Positions 55,040-64,000 of a stretch of 64,000 bases of DNA are shown here, piece after piece. Source of the DNA: Pseudomonas sputi (GTDB lineage Bacteria > Pseudomonadota > Gammaproteobacteria > Pseudomonadales > Pseudomonadaceae); contig NZ_BQHI01000003.1 in the NCBI RefSeq assembly GCF_021603585.1, positions 248,001-312,000 of the forward strand, read 5' to 3'. Position numbers and translations under genes: made by a program. Each line of letters opens with the position of its first letter. The first letter of the stretch is position 1. The notes below the pieces were generated by a model, which did no database searches, had not been told where the DNA came from, and saw nothing but the letters and a program-made list of their open reading frames with translations.

Positions 55040-56671
55040 ATGCAAACCGCTTATACCGTCCTGATCCTGCTGATGCTGGTCAGTGTTTCGCGCCTCGTGG
55101 GACGGGTGATTCCACTTCCACTGCCCCTGGTACAGATCGCTGCCGGTGCCTTGCTGGCCTGGCCGACCCTTGGCCTGCACGTGGCTCTTGATCCCGAACT
55201 GTTCCTGTTTCTGTTCCTGCCACCGCTGCTGTTTTCCGATGGCTGGCGCATGCCCAAGCGTGAGTTATGGCGTCTGCGCGGGCCGGTGTTGACGCTGGCG
55301 GTCGGCTTGGTGCTGTTTACCGTGGTCGGTGCCGGCTACTTCATTCATTGGCTGCTGCCGACGATTCCCTTGCCGGTGGCCTTTGCGCTGGCGGCGGTGC
55401 TGTCGCCGACCGATGCCGTGGCGGTCTCGGCCATTTCGCAGAACCGCTTGCCCACGCCGCTGATGCACATGTTGCAGGGCGAGGCGCTGATGAACGATGC
55501 CTCGGGTCTGGTGACATTCAAGTTCGCGCTGGTCGCGGCGGTCACCGGTGCGTTTTCCCTGGCCAATGCCAGCCTGACCTTCGTGCTGGTCGCGGTCGGC
55601 GGTCTGGCGGTCGGGGTGGCACTGAGCTGGTTGGTCGGCCGGTTGCGCGCCTGGATGATCGCCCGGGGCTGGGACGATCCGGCGACCCACGTGGTGTTCA
55701 TGTTGCTGCTGCCGTTTGCCGCTTACGTGCTGGCCGAACGACTCGGCGCGTCGGGCATTCTTTCGGCGGTGGCGGCGGGGATGATGCAGAGCTGGCTCGA
55801 TCTGCTGCCGCGCCAGACCAGCACCCGGTTGCTCAATCGCAGTGTCTGGTCGTTGCTGGAGTTCGCTTTCAACGGCCTGATTTTCCTGCTGCTGGGGCTG
55901 CAATTGCCGGACATCATCAAGGCGGTAGTCAGCCACGAGACGTCACTGTGGCCGACCCTGTTCTATCGCTGTCTTGATGTGGTCGCGATTTTCCTGGCGC
56001 TGGTGTTGTTGCGCTTCATCTGGGTGCAAAGCATCTGGCGTCTGTCGGTGCTGTTGCGTCGCTTGCGGGGCAAGGGGGATCTGACGCAGGTGCCGACCGC
56101 CCGGTCCTGCTGGCTGCTGACCGTGGGCGGGGTACGCGGGGCGGTCACATTGGCCGGTGTGATGTCGGTTCCGATGTTGATGGGCTCTGAGGCATTTCCC
56201 GAGCGCGATCTGCTGATCTTCATTGCTGCCGGGGTGATCCTGTTGTCGCTGGTGGCGGCGTGTATTGCACTGCCGTTGTTGTTGCGCGGCATCGAAAAAA
56301 GTCCGGACGACAAACGCCGTCAGGAAGTGCGCGACGCCTGGCGCAAGACGGCGGAAGCTGCGATCCATGCGCTGGAGATCGAAGAAGTCAGCCCGCAGGA
56401 CGCCGCGCAAGCCGCGCTGGCGGCGGAGCTCAAGGCGCGGATCATGTCCGAGTATCGCCATCAGCTGGAGGTGTTCAACGACTCTGCCGAAGCCCAGGCG
56501 CTGGCGTTCCAGATGGATCTGCTGGAACGCCGACTTCGCCTCAAGGCGCTGCGCGCGCAACGCCTTGAGTTGTACAGCCTCAGTCGTCAGCACCAGATTG
56601 GTGATGACGTGCTGCGTGAAGTATTGGGCGAATTGGATCTGAGTGAGGCCAATCTCGGTCAGGTCAAGTAG
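55040..56671 (+). CDS. Na+/H+ antiporter, CPA1 family
   Basis: 543 residues with about 12 hydrophobic segments over residues 1-400, then a cytoplasmic helical tail of about 130 residues. The ion-translocation motifs SPTDAVAVSAI and LMNDASGLVTFKF are intact, as in NhaP/CPA1 exchangers. I chose the ATG at 55040, which begins MQTAYTVLILL and places the first membrane helix at the N-terminus; the ATG at 55010 would add ten residues. The ribosome-binding site is weak. It is divergent from the ArsC-like gene. Confidence 0.9.
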   Translation: MQTAYTVLILLMLVSVSRLVGRVIPLPLPLVQIAAGALLAWPTLGLHVALDPELFLFLFLPPLLFSDGWRMPKRELWRLRGPVLTLAVGLVLFTVVGAGYFIHWLLPTIPLPVAFALAAVLSPTDAVAVSAISQNRLPTPLMHMLQGEALMNDASGLVTFKFALVAAVTGAFSLANASLTFVLVAVGGLAVGVALSWLVGRLRAWMIARGWDDPATHVVFMLLLPFAAYVLAERLGASGILSAVAAGMMQSWLDLLPRQTSTRLLNRSVWSLLEFAFNGLIFLLLGLQLPDIIKAVVSHETSLWPTLFYRCLDVVAIFLALVLLRFIWVQSIWRLSVLLRRLRGKGDLTQVPTARSCWLLTVGGVRGAVTLAGVMSVPMLMGSEAFPERDLLIFIAAGVILLSLVAACIALPLLLRGIEKSPDDKRRQEVRDAWRKTAEAAIHALEIEEVSPQDAAQAALAAELKARIMSEYRHQLEVFNDSAEAQALAFQMDLLERRLRLKALRAQRLELYSLSRQHQIGDDVLREVLGELDLSEANLGQVK

Positions 56672-56723
56672 TTGAGAAACGTGAGGCTTGTGTTCTATTT
56701 AGTCAAAGGCTGATTGTTGAGTT

Positions 56724-57479
56724 TTAATCTGCCGGGTAAATCTTGCGCATGAACGCGATATCTCCCTGGCTGATTGTGTTATTCAAGGGTTGGTGCCAGT
56801 CGCCGTCGGTGATGCTGTTGGAGATGTAGTAATGCATGACTGAATCTCGGTCGTAGGGTGTATATGTCTGGCCGGGAACGCGCTCGCGCTGAAATACCTG
56901 GGTGTCGACTTCAGTGCGTGAAAAACCAAGGGAAGAAAAGTAGAGATAGGTCTGTTCCCGGTTCCAGGGTATCTCGGCGTCCGGATGTTGATGCTCATGC
57001 AGCATGCCGAGGGCATGGCCAAACTCATGAATAACCGTGGTCTCATAATTGCTTGAGTCGAAATTTATTCCTAAGGTCATGGACGGGTTTTGGGGGTCGC
57101 CAGTAAGTGCGTCGGTACCGATCCTGGAACTGCCGGCGTCGTTCATCAAGGGCTGAAAGTCTACTCGAATGTCCCCGAGAAACTCGTCGGAACCGTAAAT
57201 GTCTTCCTCATCCATTTCGAAGAAATCGAATTTTAAATTAACGTAGGGCAACCATTTGCTTGCGCCTTTTTTTACAGCTTCAAATGAATGCTCGTTAAAA
57301 CGATAGACGAGTATTTTCAGTGTTTTACCTGTCTTCCAATATTTGGTGTGTGCACCAATGCTGCGCTTTCTTCGGTTTTGACTGCTGATGTCGTTGTCGG
57401 AGCGTTCGTTTATAGCGGCATTGTAGGAGGCTATGGGGTCAGTGTTGACGGGGATTTTACAAGGCTTTGCGATATTCAT
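56724..57479 (-). CDS. zinc metalloprotease, astacin/matrixin-like, copy A
   Basis: 251 residues. The zinc motif HEFGHALGMLHEHQHP (H151, E152, H155, H161) and the Met-turn SVMHY (M215, Y217) are intact. The domain opens with KYWKTGKTLKILVYRFNEHS. There is no Sec signal peptide. One cysteine only, C7, lies in the N-terminal segment before RRKRS (36-40). This suggests a cysteine-switch zymogen cleaved at the basic site, which is inference. No clear ribosome-binding site precedes the ATG. Codon use is AT-richer than in flanking genes. Its paralogue lies 360 bp upstream. Secretion route and target are unknown. Confidence 0.88.
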   Translation of the reverse strand: MNIAKPCKIPVNTDPIASYNAAINERSDNDISSQNRRKRSIGAHTKYWKTGKTLKILVYRFNEHSFEAVKKGASKWLPYVNLKFDFFEMDEEDIYGSDEFLGDIRVDFQPLMNDAGSSRIGTDALTGDPQNPSMTLGINFDSSNYETTVIHEFGHALGMLHEHQHPDAEIPWNREQTYLYFSSLGFSRTEVDTQVFQRERVPGQTYTPYDRDSVMHYYISNSITDGDWHQPLNNTISQGDIAFMRKIYPAD

Positions 57480-57839
57480 GATTAATGATTCATGGTTGTT
57501 GGAGAGCGGCCAAGTTATTTTATTTTTTTATTCTTTGTCCATTGGTTAGGGTTTTCAAGTTGTTGCGCTAGTTTGAAGGGGAGTGTGTTGTTGGGAGTTT
57601 GTAGGGGTGAGGTATTTGTTCGAGTTGTCTTGCCGTCAAGCTTGCGTAGAATCTGAATCCCCCGGGAGCATTAAACGCGGCTAGGGGGAACTCACGCCTC
57701 ACACTCTGGATGTGGGTAGCGTTTAAGTTAGTGGAGGGTGTTGATGAGGTAGGGCTTCAGCTTGAGTGGTTGTGTTGCGTGATAAGAAAGTTTGCGAGGT
57801 GTTGCGCCTCGCAAACTGTTTTTGTTTGAGTTTTATTGT
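57480..57839. other. AT-rich intergenic region between the two proteases
   Basis: 360 bp without an open frame I can support. It contains an inverted pair TTAAACGC (57671-57678) and GCGTTTAA (57719-57726) 40 bases apart, T-rich runs near 57515-57535, and the terminator at 57789-57817. The promoter of copy A is presumably here, but I cannot point to a convincing one. Confidence 0.6.
57789..57817. terminator. terminator after protease copy B
   Basis: AGTTTGCGAGG and CCTCGCAAACT form an 11-base-pair stem with a seven-base loop. It lies just beyond the copy B stop codon on the minus strand, followed on that strand by TTTCTTAT. It should separate the two protease transcripts. Confidence 0.88.
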
Positions 57840-58568
57840 TTATTTCGGATAAAGAAGTCTCATAAGACGCTTGTCCTTCTTGCTGATCCGACGGTTGATC
57901 GGTACTTCCCAGTTGCCCACCGTCAATGTGTTTGCCACCGGGTGGTGCATGATCGATTTTCGGTCGTAGGAGGTGTAGATCGCGTCCGGCGTGTGGAAGG
58001 ACGCGAACAGGTTCCTATCGACCTGCTCCTCGGTCAGCGGGTTCATTTCGCGATTTTTGTAGAACTCATATACCTTTGGCTTATCCCACGGAATATTGGC
58101 CCTTGGGTGCTGATGTTCGTGCATCGCACCGAGTGCGTGACCGAATTCGTGGATCACGATCACTTCAAAGTCTTCATGTTCCGGTTTGACGCCCAGGTTC
58201 ATGGTGGGATGGTCGGGGTGGATCAACAGCGCATCGGTTCCCAGCATCGAGCTGTTGTCATTGTTTTTTGTCGCAATCCGGATGTCGCCCTTCAGATCAT
58301 CGACAAATTCAAACTTCAGGTTGATGAACGGTAACCACTGACTGGCCGCAGCGATAATCCTGTTCTTGTGGTCGGTGTCGGGTGAGTCCATGAATGCAAT
58401 TTTCAAGGTTCTACCGTTGGCCCATAGTTTTGAATAGTCAAAGACTGAGCGTTTGCGTCGGGTGCCGGTAGTATTACCGGCATTGGCGGGGTTTTCATTG
58501 ATTGCCGCCATGTAAGCGGCTTGATCATCGGGCCATTGAATGAGTTGGCAATCCAGCAGGTCGTTCAT
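57840..58568 (-). CDS. zinc metalloprotease, astacin/matrixin-like, copy B
   Basis: 242 residues from the ATG at 58568, with AAGGA ten bases upstream; a GTG at 58574 is a possible alternative. The zinc motif HEFGHALGAMHEHQHP (H140, E141, H144, H150) is intact. The Met-turn reads SIMHH, so the tyrosine found in copy A is a histidine (H209). Like copy A it has one cysteine, C7, then a YMAAINE segment and RRKRS (37-41) before the catalytic domain, and no signal peptide. The two copies are clearly paralogous but diverged, so this is not a recent duplication. Confidence 0.88.
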   Translation of the reverse strand: MNDLLDCQLIQWPDDQAAYMAAINENPANAGNTTGTRRKRSVFDYSKLWANGRTLKIAFMDSPDTDHKNRIIAAASQWLPFINLKFEFVDDLKGDIRIATKNNDNSSMLGTDALLIHPDHPTMNLGVKPEHEDFEVIVIHEFGHALGAMHEHQHPRANIPWDKPKVYEFYKNREMNPLTEEQVDRNLFASFHTPDAIYTSYDRKSIMHHPVANTLTVGNWEVPINRRISKKDKRLMRLLYPK

Positions 58569-58735
58569 GTTCACTTCTTCCTTGAAGTTAACGTTTTGAG
58601 TTTATTTGGGCGCAGCGATATACGCGGCTCAAGACTAACGTCCGACCGGCAGGCGAGTGGAGTAAATAGTTGGAGGATCTGTAACCCGATGTATGAAACG
58701 CCCGTGCCGGATTGCCCGGCCCGGGCGCTCAGGCC

Positions 58736-59935
58736 TTACTTGTGGCGCAGGACGAAATCGCGGATGCGTTCGGCCGCTTCCACACACTCTGCCAGCGGCG
58801 CGACCAGTGCCATGCGCACCCGACCGGCCCCGGGGTTGACCCCGTCGACATCACGGGACAGGTACGAACCCGGCACCACGGTCACATGCTCTTCGGCAAA
58901 CAGGTCCCGGCAGAACGCTGCGTCGTCGCCTTGCACGTTCGGCCACAGGTAGAAGCTGCCATCCGGACGTTGTACATCCATCACCGGGCTCAGGATGGCC
59001 AGCACGGCATCGAACTTCTCGCGATATAGCGCACGGTTGGCGCGCACATGCACTTCATCATTCCACGCGGCAACGCTGGCCAGTTGGGTTTGGACCGGCA
59101 TCGCGCAACCGTGATAGGTGCGGTACAGCAGGAAGCCCTTGAGGATGTCGGCATCGCCGGCAACGAAACCGGAACGCAGCCCCGGCAGGTTCGAGCGCTT
59201 GGACAGGCTGTGGAACACCACGCAGCGCTTGAAGTCCTTGCGGCCCAGTTCGGCGCAGGCGCTGAGCAGGCCCGGCGGCGGTGTCTGTTCGTCGAAGTAC
59301 AGTTCGCTGTAGCACTCGTCGGCGGCGATCACGAAGTCGTATTCGTCGGCCAGGGCGATCAGCTTTTTCAGCACGTCGACCGGGATCAGCGCGCCGGTCG
59401 GGTTGCCCGGCGAGCACAGAAAGAGGATCTGGCAGCGCTTCCAGATATCAGGCGATACCGCGTCGAAGTCCGGGTTGAAGCCGTTCTCGTCCAGGCACGG
59501 CAGGTAGTGCGGCTTGGCTCCGGCGAGGAATGCCGCACCTTCGTAGATCTGATAGAACGGGTTCGGGCTGACCACCAGTGCGTCGTCGCCACGGTTGACC
59601 ACGGTCTGGGTGAAGGCGAACAGCGCTTCACGGGTGCCGTTGACCGGCAGCACGTTACGCGCCGGGTCGATCCAGCCGCTCGGTACGCTGAAACGCCGCT
59701 CGCACCAGGCGGCGATGGCTTCGCGCAGGGCCGGGATGCCGAGGGTGGTCGGGTACACCGCCATCTGATCCAGATTGTTCGCCAGCGCCTCGGCGACAAA
59801 ACTCGGCGAGCGATGCTTCGGTTCGCCGATGGACAGCGCGATCGGGCGCTTGTCCGGGTTTGGCGTGACGCTGCCGAGCAGGGCGCGGAGCTTTTCGAAC
59901 GGGTAGGGCTGAAGCTGGGACAGAGCGTTGTTCAT
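58736..59935 (-). CDS. dapC: succinyldiaminopimelate transaminase
   Basis: A PLP aminotransferase of 399 residues acting before DapE in lysine synthesis. It shows ALSIGEPKHRSPSFVAEALA at the N-terminus, the NPFYQIYEGAA segment, CSPGNPTGALIP and the PLP-lysine motif SLSKRSNLPGLRSGF. Adjacent to glnD, which is the usual Pseudomonas order. The gap of 43 bp and the shared strand suggest co-transcription with glnD. Annotation as ArgD-type or as DapC depends on this context. Confidence 0.92.
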   Translation of the reverse strand: MNNALSQLQPYPFEKLRALLGSVTPNPDKRPIALSIGEPKHRSPSFVAEALANNLDQMAVYPTTLGIPALREAIAAWCERRFSVPSGWIDPARNVLPVNGTREALFAFTQTVVNRGDDALVVSPNPFYQIYEGAAFLAGAKPHYLPCLDENGFNPDFDAVSPDIWKRCQILFLCSPGNPTGALIPVDVLKKLIALADEYDFVIAADECYSELYFDEQTPPPGLLSACAELGRKDFKRCVVFHSLSKRSNLPGLRSGFVAGDADILKGFLLYRTYHGCAMPVQTQLASVAAWNDEVHVRANRALYREKFDAVLAILSPVMDVQRPDGSFYLWPNVQGDDAAFCRDLFAEEHVTVVPGSYLSRDVDGVNPGAGRVRMALVAPLAECVEAAERIRDFVLRHK

Positions 59936-59978
59936 CGGTGCGGGATCTCGTGCAAAGCGGTTGAATCCGGGCGCGCAA

Positions 59979-62681
59979 TCAAATGCTGATGCGCGACAGT
60001 TTGATATCGGGTTCCTGATTGACGCTCAACTGTTCGACGATGGCATCTTGCAAACGGCTGCACAGCAGCGGGTCGGACAGCGGTTGATTGTGGGCGTCGG
60101 TGATGAAGAACACGTCTTCCACCCGCTCGCCCAGGGTGGCGATCTTGGCGTTCTGCAGCGACAGGTCGAACTCGAGGAAAATCCCGCCGACTCGTGCCAG
60201 CAGGCCCGGACGATCGGGTGCCGTGAGTTCCAGCACCGTCACTGGGCGCTGTGCGTCGTTGTGGATCGTCACTTGCGGGGCGAACGCGAAATGCTTGAGC
60301 TGGCGCGGCACCCGACGCTGGATGATCGTCGGGTAGTCGGCCGGGTTGCGCAGCGCTTCGGTCAGGCCCTCGCGAATCTGCTTGACCCGGACCGGGTTGT
60401 CGCCGATCGAGTCGCCATCGGTGTCGAGCACGATGTAGGTGTCGAGGGTGAACTGGCTGCTGGACGTGATGACCCGGGCGTCGTGAATGTTCAGGTTGAG
60501 CTGGTCCATCGCGGCCACGGTCACGGCAAAGAAGTCGTGCTGGTCCGGTGCATAGATGAAGATCTGCGTGCCGCCCTCGAATTCGCGCTGGGTGGTTTCC
60601 TTGATCAGCACCAGCGGACCGCCGTCGGCCGGTTGCTGGAGAATGGCGTCGGTGTGCCAGGCCACGTCGCCGGCGGTGTGGCGCAGGAAGTAGTCGTCGC
60701 CCAGCTGCGCCCACAACTGCTCGACGTCGTCCGGGTCTGTGCCGCCGCGTACCAGGATGTCCAGCGCCGCACTCTGGGTCTGGCGGATCTGCTCTTCGCG
60801 ATCCACCGGATTCTCCAGGCCACGGCGCAGGGCACGCTTGGTCTCGGTGTAGAGCTGGCGCAACAGGCTGGCGCGCCACGAGTTCCACAAGGTCGGGTTG
60901 GTCGCATTGATGTCGGCCACGGTCAGCACGTACAGGTAGTCGAGACGGGTTTCGTCGCCGACCGCCAGCGCGAAGTCATGGATGACCTGCGGGTCGGACA
61001 AATCCTTGCGCTGGGCGGTGGTCGACATCACCAGGTGGTTCTGCACCAGCCAGACGATCAGGCGACTGTCCCACACCGGCAGTTGATGGCGCTGGCAGAA
61101 CGCCTCGGCATCCACCGCGCCGATTTCCGAGTGATCGCCATGCCGGCCCTTGCCGATGTCGTGGTACAGGCCCGCCATATAAATGAGTTCAGGCTTGGGC
61201 AGTTTCGCCATGAGCTTGGCGGCCAGCGGGAATTTCTCCGACACCTGGGTGTACTGCAATTTGCGCAGGTGCTTGATCAGGTTCAGCGTGTGCGCATCGA
61301 CCGTATAGATGTGGAACAGGTCGTGCTGCATCTGCCCGACGATGAAGCCGAATTCCGGCAGATAGCGCCCGAGAATGCCGTAGCGGTTCATCCGCCGCAG
61401 GTTGCGGTGGATGCCGATCTTGCACTTGAACAGCTCGATGAACAGGCTGGTGTTGCGGATGTCGTTGCGGAAGTTGTCGTCGATCAGGTGACGATTTTCC
61501 CGCAGCAGACGAATGGTGTCGGCGCGTACGCCTTTGATTTCCGGCTGCTGGGCCATCAACACGAAGATCTCGAGCATGGCGAACGGCGTGCGGCGGAACA
61601 CATTGTCGTTGCGCGCCTCGATGTAGCCGTCGTGCAGTTGGAAGCGCGAGTTGATCGGCTGTGGCGGCGCTTCGTCTTCCGGGGCGAGGATGACTTCCTC
61701 GAAATGCTGGATGATCAGGTCGCTGAGCTGGGCGATACTCATCACCACGCGGAAATACTGCTGCATGAAGTTTTCGACGGCCTGTTTGGCGTCGTCGCCT
61801 TCAAATCCCAGCAGCCCGGCGATGGTGCGCTGGTGATCGAACAGCAGGCGGTCCTCGGAGCGACCGGCGAGCATGTGCAGGGCGTAACGCACCTTCCAGA
61901 GGAATTCCTGGGAGGACGCCAGCAGAGCGTTTTCACTCTCGACCAGAAACCCTTCCCCGGCCAGGGCGCGCAGGTTCAGGGTGCCGTACTGACGACGGGC
62001 CACCCACAGAATCGTCTGGATATCCCGCAGTCCGCCGGGCGAGCCTTTGACGTTGGGTTCCAGGTTGTATTCGGTGTCGTTGTACTTGTGGTGGCGAGCC
62101 TTCTGCTCGGCGCGCTTGGCCAGGAAGAACTCCTTGCTCGGCCACATGTGCGCGGTGCTGGTGACGTCGAGCATGCGCTGGCGCAAGCGTTCGGGGCCGC
62201 AGATGGTGCGGCTTTCCATCAGGTTGGTGACCACCGTCAGGTCGGCACGGGCCTCTTCGGCGCACTCGTCGACCGAGCGAACGCTCTGACCGACTTCCAG
62301 GCCGATGTCCCACAGCAGCGTCAGAAAACGCTCGATGGAATCACGGAATATTTCGTGGTCGGCGCTGTCCAGCAGGATCAACAGGTCGATGTCGGAATAG
62401 GGGTGCAATTCGCCGCGACCGTAGCCGCCGACCGCGACCAGCGCGATGTCGGCGTCTTCGCTCCAGTCGAACTGTTCCCAGGCCTTTTGCAGGATGTTGT
62501 CGACGAACCAGGCCCGGTCTTCGATCAGTCGCCGGATATCACGACCGGCGCGAAAGCGCGCATCGAGCACTTCGCGGGCCTGGCGAATCGCCTTCTTGAA
62601 CGCCGCGATGGGACTCGCTTTCAGGGCCAGTTCAGCCTGGAACTGGCCGCGGTCGAAGAGTTCGGGATCCACCTGCGGCAT
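59979..62681 (-). CDS. glnD: bifunctional uridylyltransferase/uridylyl-removing enzyme
   Basis: The primary glutamine sensor of nitrogen control: it uridylylates and de-uridylylates PII. 900 residues. The N-terminal nucleotidyltransferase has [20 protein letters not shown]. The central HD phosphohydrolase domain has [20 protein letters not shown]. Two C-terminal ACT domains (about 705-790 and 815-895, e.g. [17 protein letters not shown]) bind glutamine. AAGGA lies nine bases before the ATG. It sits between map and dapC. Confidence 0.96.
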   Translation of the reverse strand: MPQVDPELFDRGQFQAELALKASPIAAFKKAIRQAREVLDARFRAGRDIRRLIEDRAWFVDNILQKAWEQFDWSEDADIALVAVGGYGRGELHPYSDIDLLILLDSADHEIFRDSIERFLTLLWDIGLEVGQSVRSVDECAEEARADLTVVTNLMESRTICGPERLRQRMLDVTSTAHMWPSKEFFLAKRAEQKARHHKYNDTEYNLEPNVKGSPGGLRDIQTILWVARRQYGTLNLRALAGEGFLVESENALLASSQEFLWKVRYALHMLAGRSEDRLLFDHQRTIAGLLGFEGDDAKQAVENFMQQYFRVVMSIAQLSDLIIQHFEEVILAPEDEAPPQPINSRFQLHDGYIEARNDNVFRRTPFAMLEIFVLMAQQPEIKGVRADTIRLLRENRHLIDDNFRNDIRNTSLFIELFKCKIGIHRNLRRMNRYGILGRYLPEFGFIVGQMQHDLFHIYTVDAHTLNLIKHLRKLQYTQVSEKFPLAAKLMAKLPKPELIYMAGLYHDIGKGRHGDHSEIGAVDAEAFCQRHQLPVWDSRLIVWLVQNHLVMSTTAQRKDLSDPQVIHDFALAVGDETRLDYLYVLTVADINATNPTLWNSWRASLLRQLYTETKRALRRGLENPVDREEQIRQTQSAALDILVRGGTDPDDVEQLWAQLGDDYFLRHTAGDVAWHTDAILQQPADGGPLVLIKETTQREFEGGTQIFIYAPDQHDFFAVTVAAMDQLNLNIHDARVITSSSQFTLDTYIVLDTDGDSIGDNPVRVKQIREGLTEALRNPADYPTIIQRRVPRQLKHFAFAPQVTIHNDAQRPVTVLELTAPDRPGLLARVGGIFLEFDLSLQNAKIATLGERVEDVFFITDAHNQPLSDPLLCSRLQDAIVEQLSVNQEPDIKLSRISI

Positions 62682-62721
62682 CGATTGGCTTTCCTTCTAT
62701 AGGCTGGGAACGGTGTGGGGA

Positions 62722-63504
62722 TCAGGCCGAGATGCGCGGGATCGTGTCGTCGCTGCGCAGGGTGAAAATCTCGTAGCCGGTCTCGGTGACAAGCAAAGTG
62801 TGTTCCCACTGTGCCGACAGCTTGCGATCCTTGGTGATCGCGGTCCAGCCGTCGCCCAGTACTTTGGTGTCGGCCTTGCCCTGGTTGATCATCGGCTCGA
62901 TGGTGAAGGTCATGCCGGCCTTCAGTTCCATGCCGGTGCCGGCACGGCCGTAGTGCAGGATCTGCGGCTCTTCGTGGAAGACCTTGCCGATGCCGTGGCC
63001 GCAGAACTCGCGAACCACCGAGAAACCGTTCTTTTCCGCGTGCTTCTGGATGATTTCGCCGATGTCACCGAGGCGGCAGCCAGGTTTGACGATTTCGATC
63101 GCCTTGTACATGCATTCCTGGGTGACCTGCGACAGGCGCTCGGCCCAGACCGGCACGGTGCCGACGTGGAACATGCGGCTGGTGTCGCCGTGGTAGCCGT
63201 CCTTGATCACCGTAACGTCGATGTTCAGGGTGTCGCCGTTTTTCAACGGTTTGTCGTTCGGAATGCCGTGGCAGACCACGTGGTTGATCGAGGTGCAGAT
63301 CGACTTCGGGTAGCCCTTGTAGTTGAGCGGGGCGGGGATGGCCTGTTGCACGTTGACAATGTAGTCGTGGCAGATCTGGTTCAGTTCATCGGTGGTCACG
63401 CCCGGCTTGACGTGCTCGGCAATCATTTCCAGCACATCGGCGGCCAGTTTGCCGGCGACACGCATGCCAGCGATGTCCTCGGGGGTTTTGAGGGTGACGG
63501 TCAT
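62722..63504 (-). CDS. map: methionine aminopeptidase, type I
   Basis: Removes the initiator methionine from nascent proteins. 260 residues from the ATG at 63504; longer frames lack support. The five metal ligands are visible in NIDVTVIKDGYHGDTSRMF (two Asp), REFCGHGIGKVFHEEPQI (His), TFTIEPM (Glu) and AQWEHTLLVT (Glu). It is divergent from rpsB, as in most gamma-proteobacteria. Confidence 0.96.
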   Translation of the reverse strand: MTVTLKTPEDIAGMRVAGKLAADVLEMIAEHVKPGVTTDELNQICHDYIVNVQQAIPAPLNYKGYPKSICTSINHVVCHGIPNDKPLKNGDTLNIDVTVIKDGYHGDTSRMFHVGTVPVWAERLSQVTQECMYKAIEIVKPGCRLGDIGEIIQKHAEKNGFSVVREFCGHGIGKVFHEEPQILHYGRAGTGMELKAGMTFTIEPMINQGKADTKVLGDGWTAITKDRKLSAQWEHTLLVTETGYEIFTLRSDDTIPRISA

Positions 63505-63708
63505 ACAGGCTCTCTCTGCGCTCGACGGCGCTTGCTGATACGAACAGGGGCGCGGCTGTTGATTTTGCGGCCCCGAAAAACGCGATTCTAACAGACCAAA
63601 GGCGCAAAACCGCGCCTGCGTGCATCGCTTCTCTCTATACAATGCGGTGCATCGTCCCGATTCCAAGGGGCTGGCGCGCATGTCCCTGAGGCGATTGCAG
63701 ATTCCGGG

Positions 63709-63878
63709 TTCCGTTTGCGTCGTCCCTGTGGTATAAAATGCGCCGCTTTCCGGGGATAGCTCCGGGAGCATTAACCCACACACGTGTCGACACGATGGCC
63801 TGGGTGCCTTTGATCCTCGGATCAATGGTTGGTCATTGGGATACGTGGAGGCCCAACCCGACTTATCAAGGAACTATC
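63709..63878 (+). promoter_or_regulatory. rpsB promoter and structured leader
   Basis: TATAAA at 63732-63737 with TTCCGT (63709-63714) 17 bases upstream is the likely promoter. The leader of about 135 nt (63745-63878) contains the GGATAGCTCCGGGAGC-type hairpin and ends in AAGGA before the ATG. In gamma-proteobacteria the rpsB leader is a target for S2 autoregulation. The remaining part of the 374-bp gap from 63505 shows no gene. Confidence 0.55.
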
Positions 63879-64000
63879 ATGTCCCAAGTCAACATGCGCG
63901 ATATGCTGAAGGCCGGTGTGCACTTCGGTCACCAAACCCGTTACTGGAATCCGAAAATGGGCAAGTACATTTTCGGCGCGCGTAACAAGATTCACATCAT
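63879..64000 (+). CDS. rpsB: 30S ribosomal protein S2 (3' end outside window)
   Basis: The first 40 residues are visible: [20 protein letters not shown], then [20 protein letters not shown]. This is the conserved N-terminus of S2. AAGGA lies seven bases before the ATG. tsf is expected downstream. Confidence 0.97.

Overview
The window looks like a Pseudomonas chromosome, most likely the P. fluorescens group. The DNA is GC-rich. It carries a complete wsp operon, the lptF pair, mexL-mexJK and the dapC-glnD-map-rpsB block, together with the short palindromic extragenic repeats typical of that group (GTGGGAGCGGGCTTGCTCGCG and GATCGTTCCCACGC types). I saw no rRNA, tRNA, CRISPR array, transposase or prophage gene.

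Layout. (1) 1-7994, minus strand: a polyamine-type module with a LysR regulator, an aldehyde dehydrogenase, a YdcSTUV-like ABC importer and a second aldehyde dehydrogenase cut by the left edge. It probably imports and oxidises putrescine or a related amine. (2) 8171-8893: a DUF533 membrane protein. (3) 9201-17661: wspABCDEFR, a chemotaxis-like surface-sensing pathway ending in the diguanylate cyclase WspR. (4) 17768-20481: prfB, with its programmed +1 frameshift, and lysS. (5) 20588-26641: a TetR regulator, a lipoprotein, a QEGLA/DUF1704 putative metallopeptidase, a lipoprotein hydrolase, a small membrane protein, the lptF/DUF4398 envelope-stress pair and a small conserved protein. (6) 26856-35594: ppc, adk, tsaB, several small conserved genes and rsmJ. 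(7) 35640-40545: mexL-mexJK efflux genes, followed by about 700 bp of non-coding, repeat-rich DNA. (8) 41266-50589: a DUF4197 protein, a YbaY lipoprotein, plsB, a cold-shock protein, rlmA, dapE and an NdvB-type glucan synthase. (9) 50810-56671: tcdA, csdE, csdA, dapD, an Spx/ArsC-like protein and a Na+/H+ antiporter. (10) 56724-58568: a visibly AT-richer insert holding two tandem zinc metalloproteases. (11) 58736-64000: dapC, glnD, map and the start of rpsB.

Most of the window is core metabolism and translation. Three lysine/DAP genes (dapE, dapD, dapC) lie within 13 kb, though not in one operon. csdA-csdE and tcdA, which face each other, form a sulfur-transfer/ct6A module. The regulatory theme is envelope and surface behaviour: Wsp, a candidate AlgU promoter before the lptF operon, and NdvB glucans.

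The best candidate for something undescribed is the tandem protease pair at 56724-58568. Both lack a signal peptide. Each has a single cysteine, at residue 7, followed by a shared RRKRS site and an intact HExxHxxGxxHEH zinc motif. That arrangement suggests a zymogen with a cysteine switch and a cleavable pro-segment. All assignments were made by reading the sequence. No database search was run, and comparisons with other genomes are from memory.
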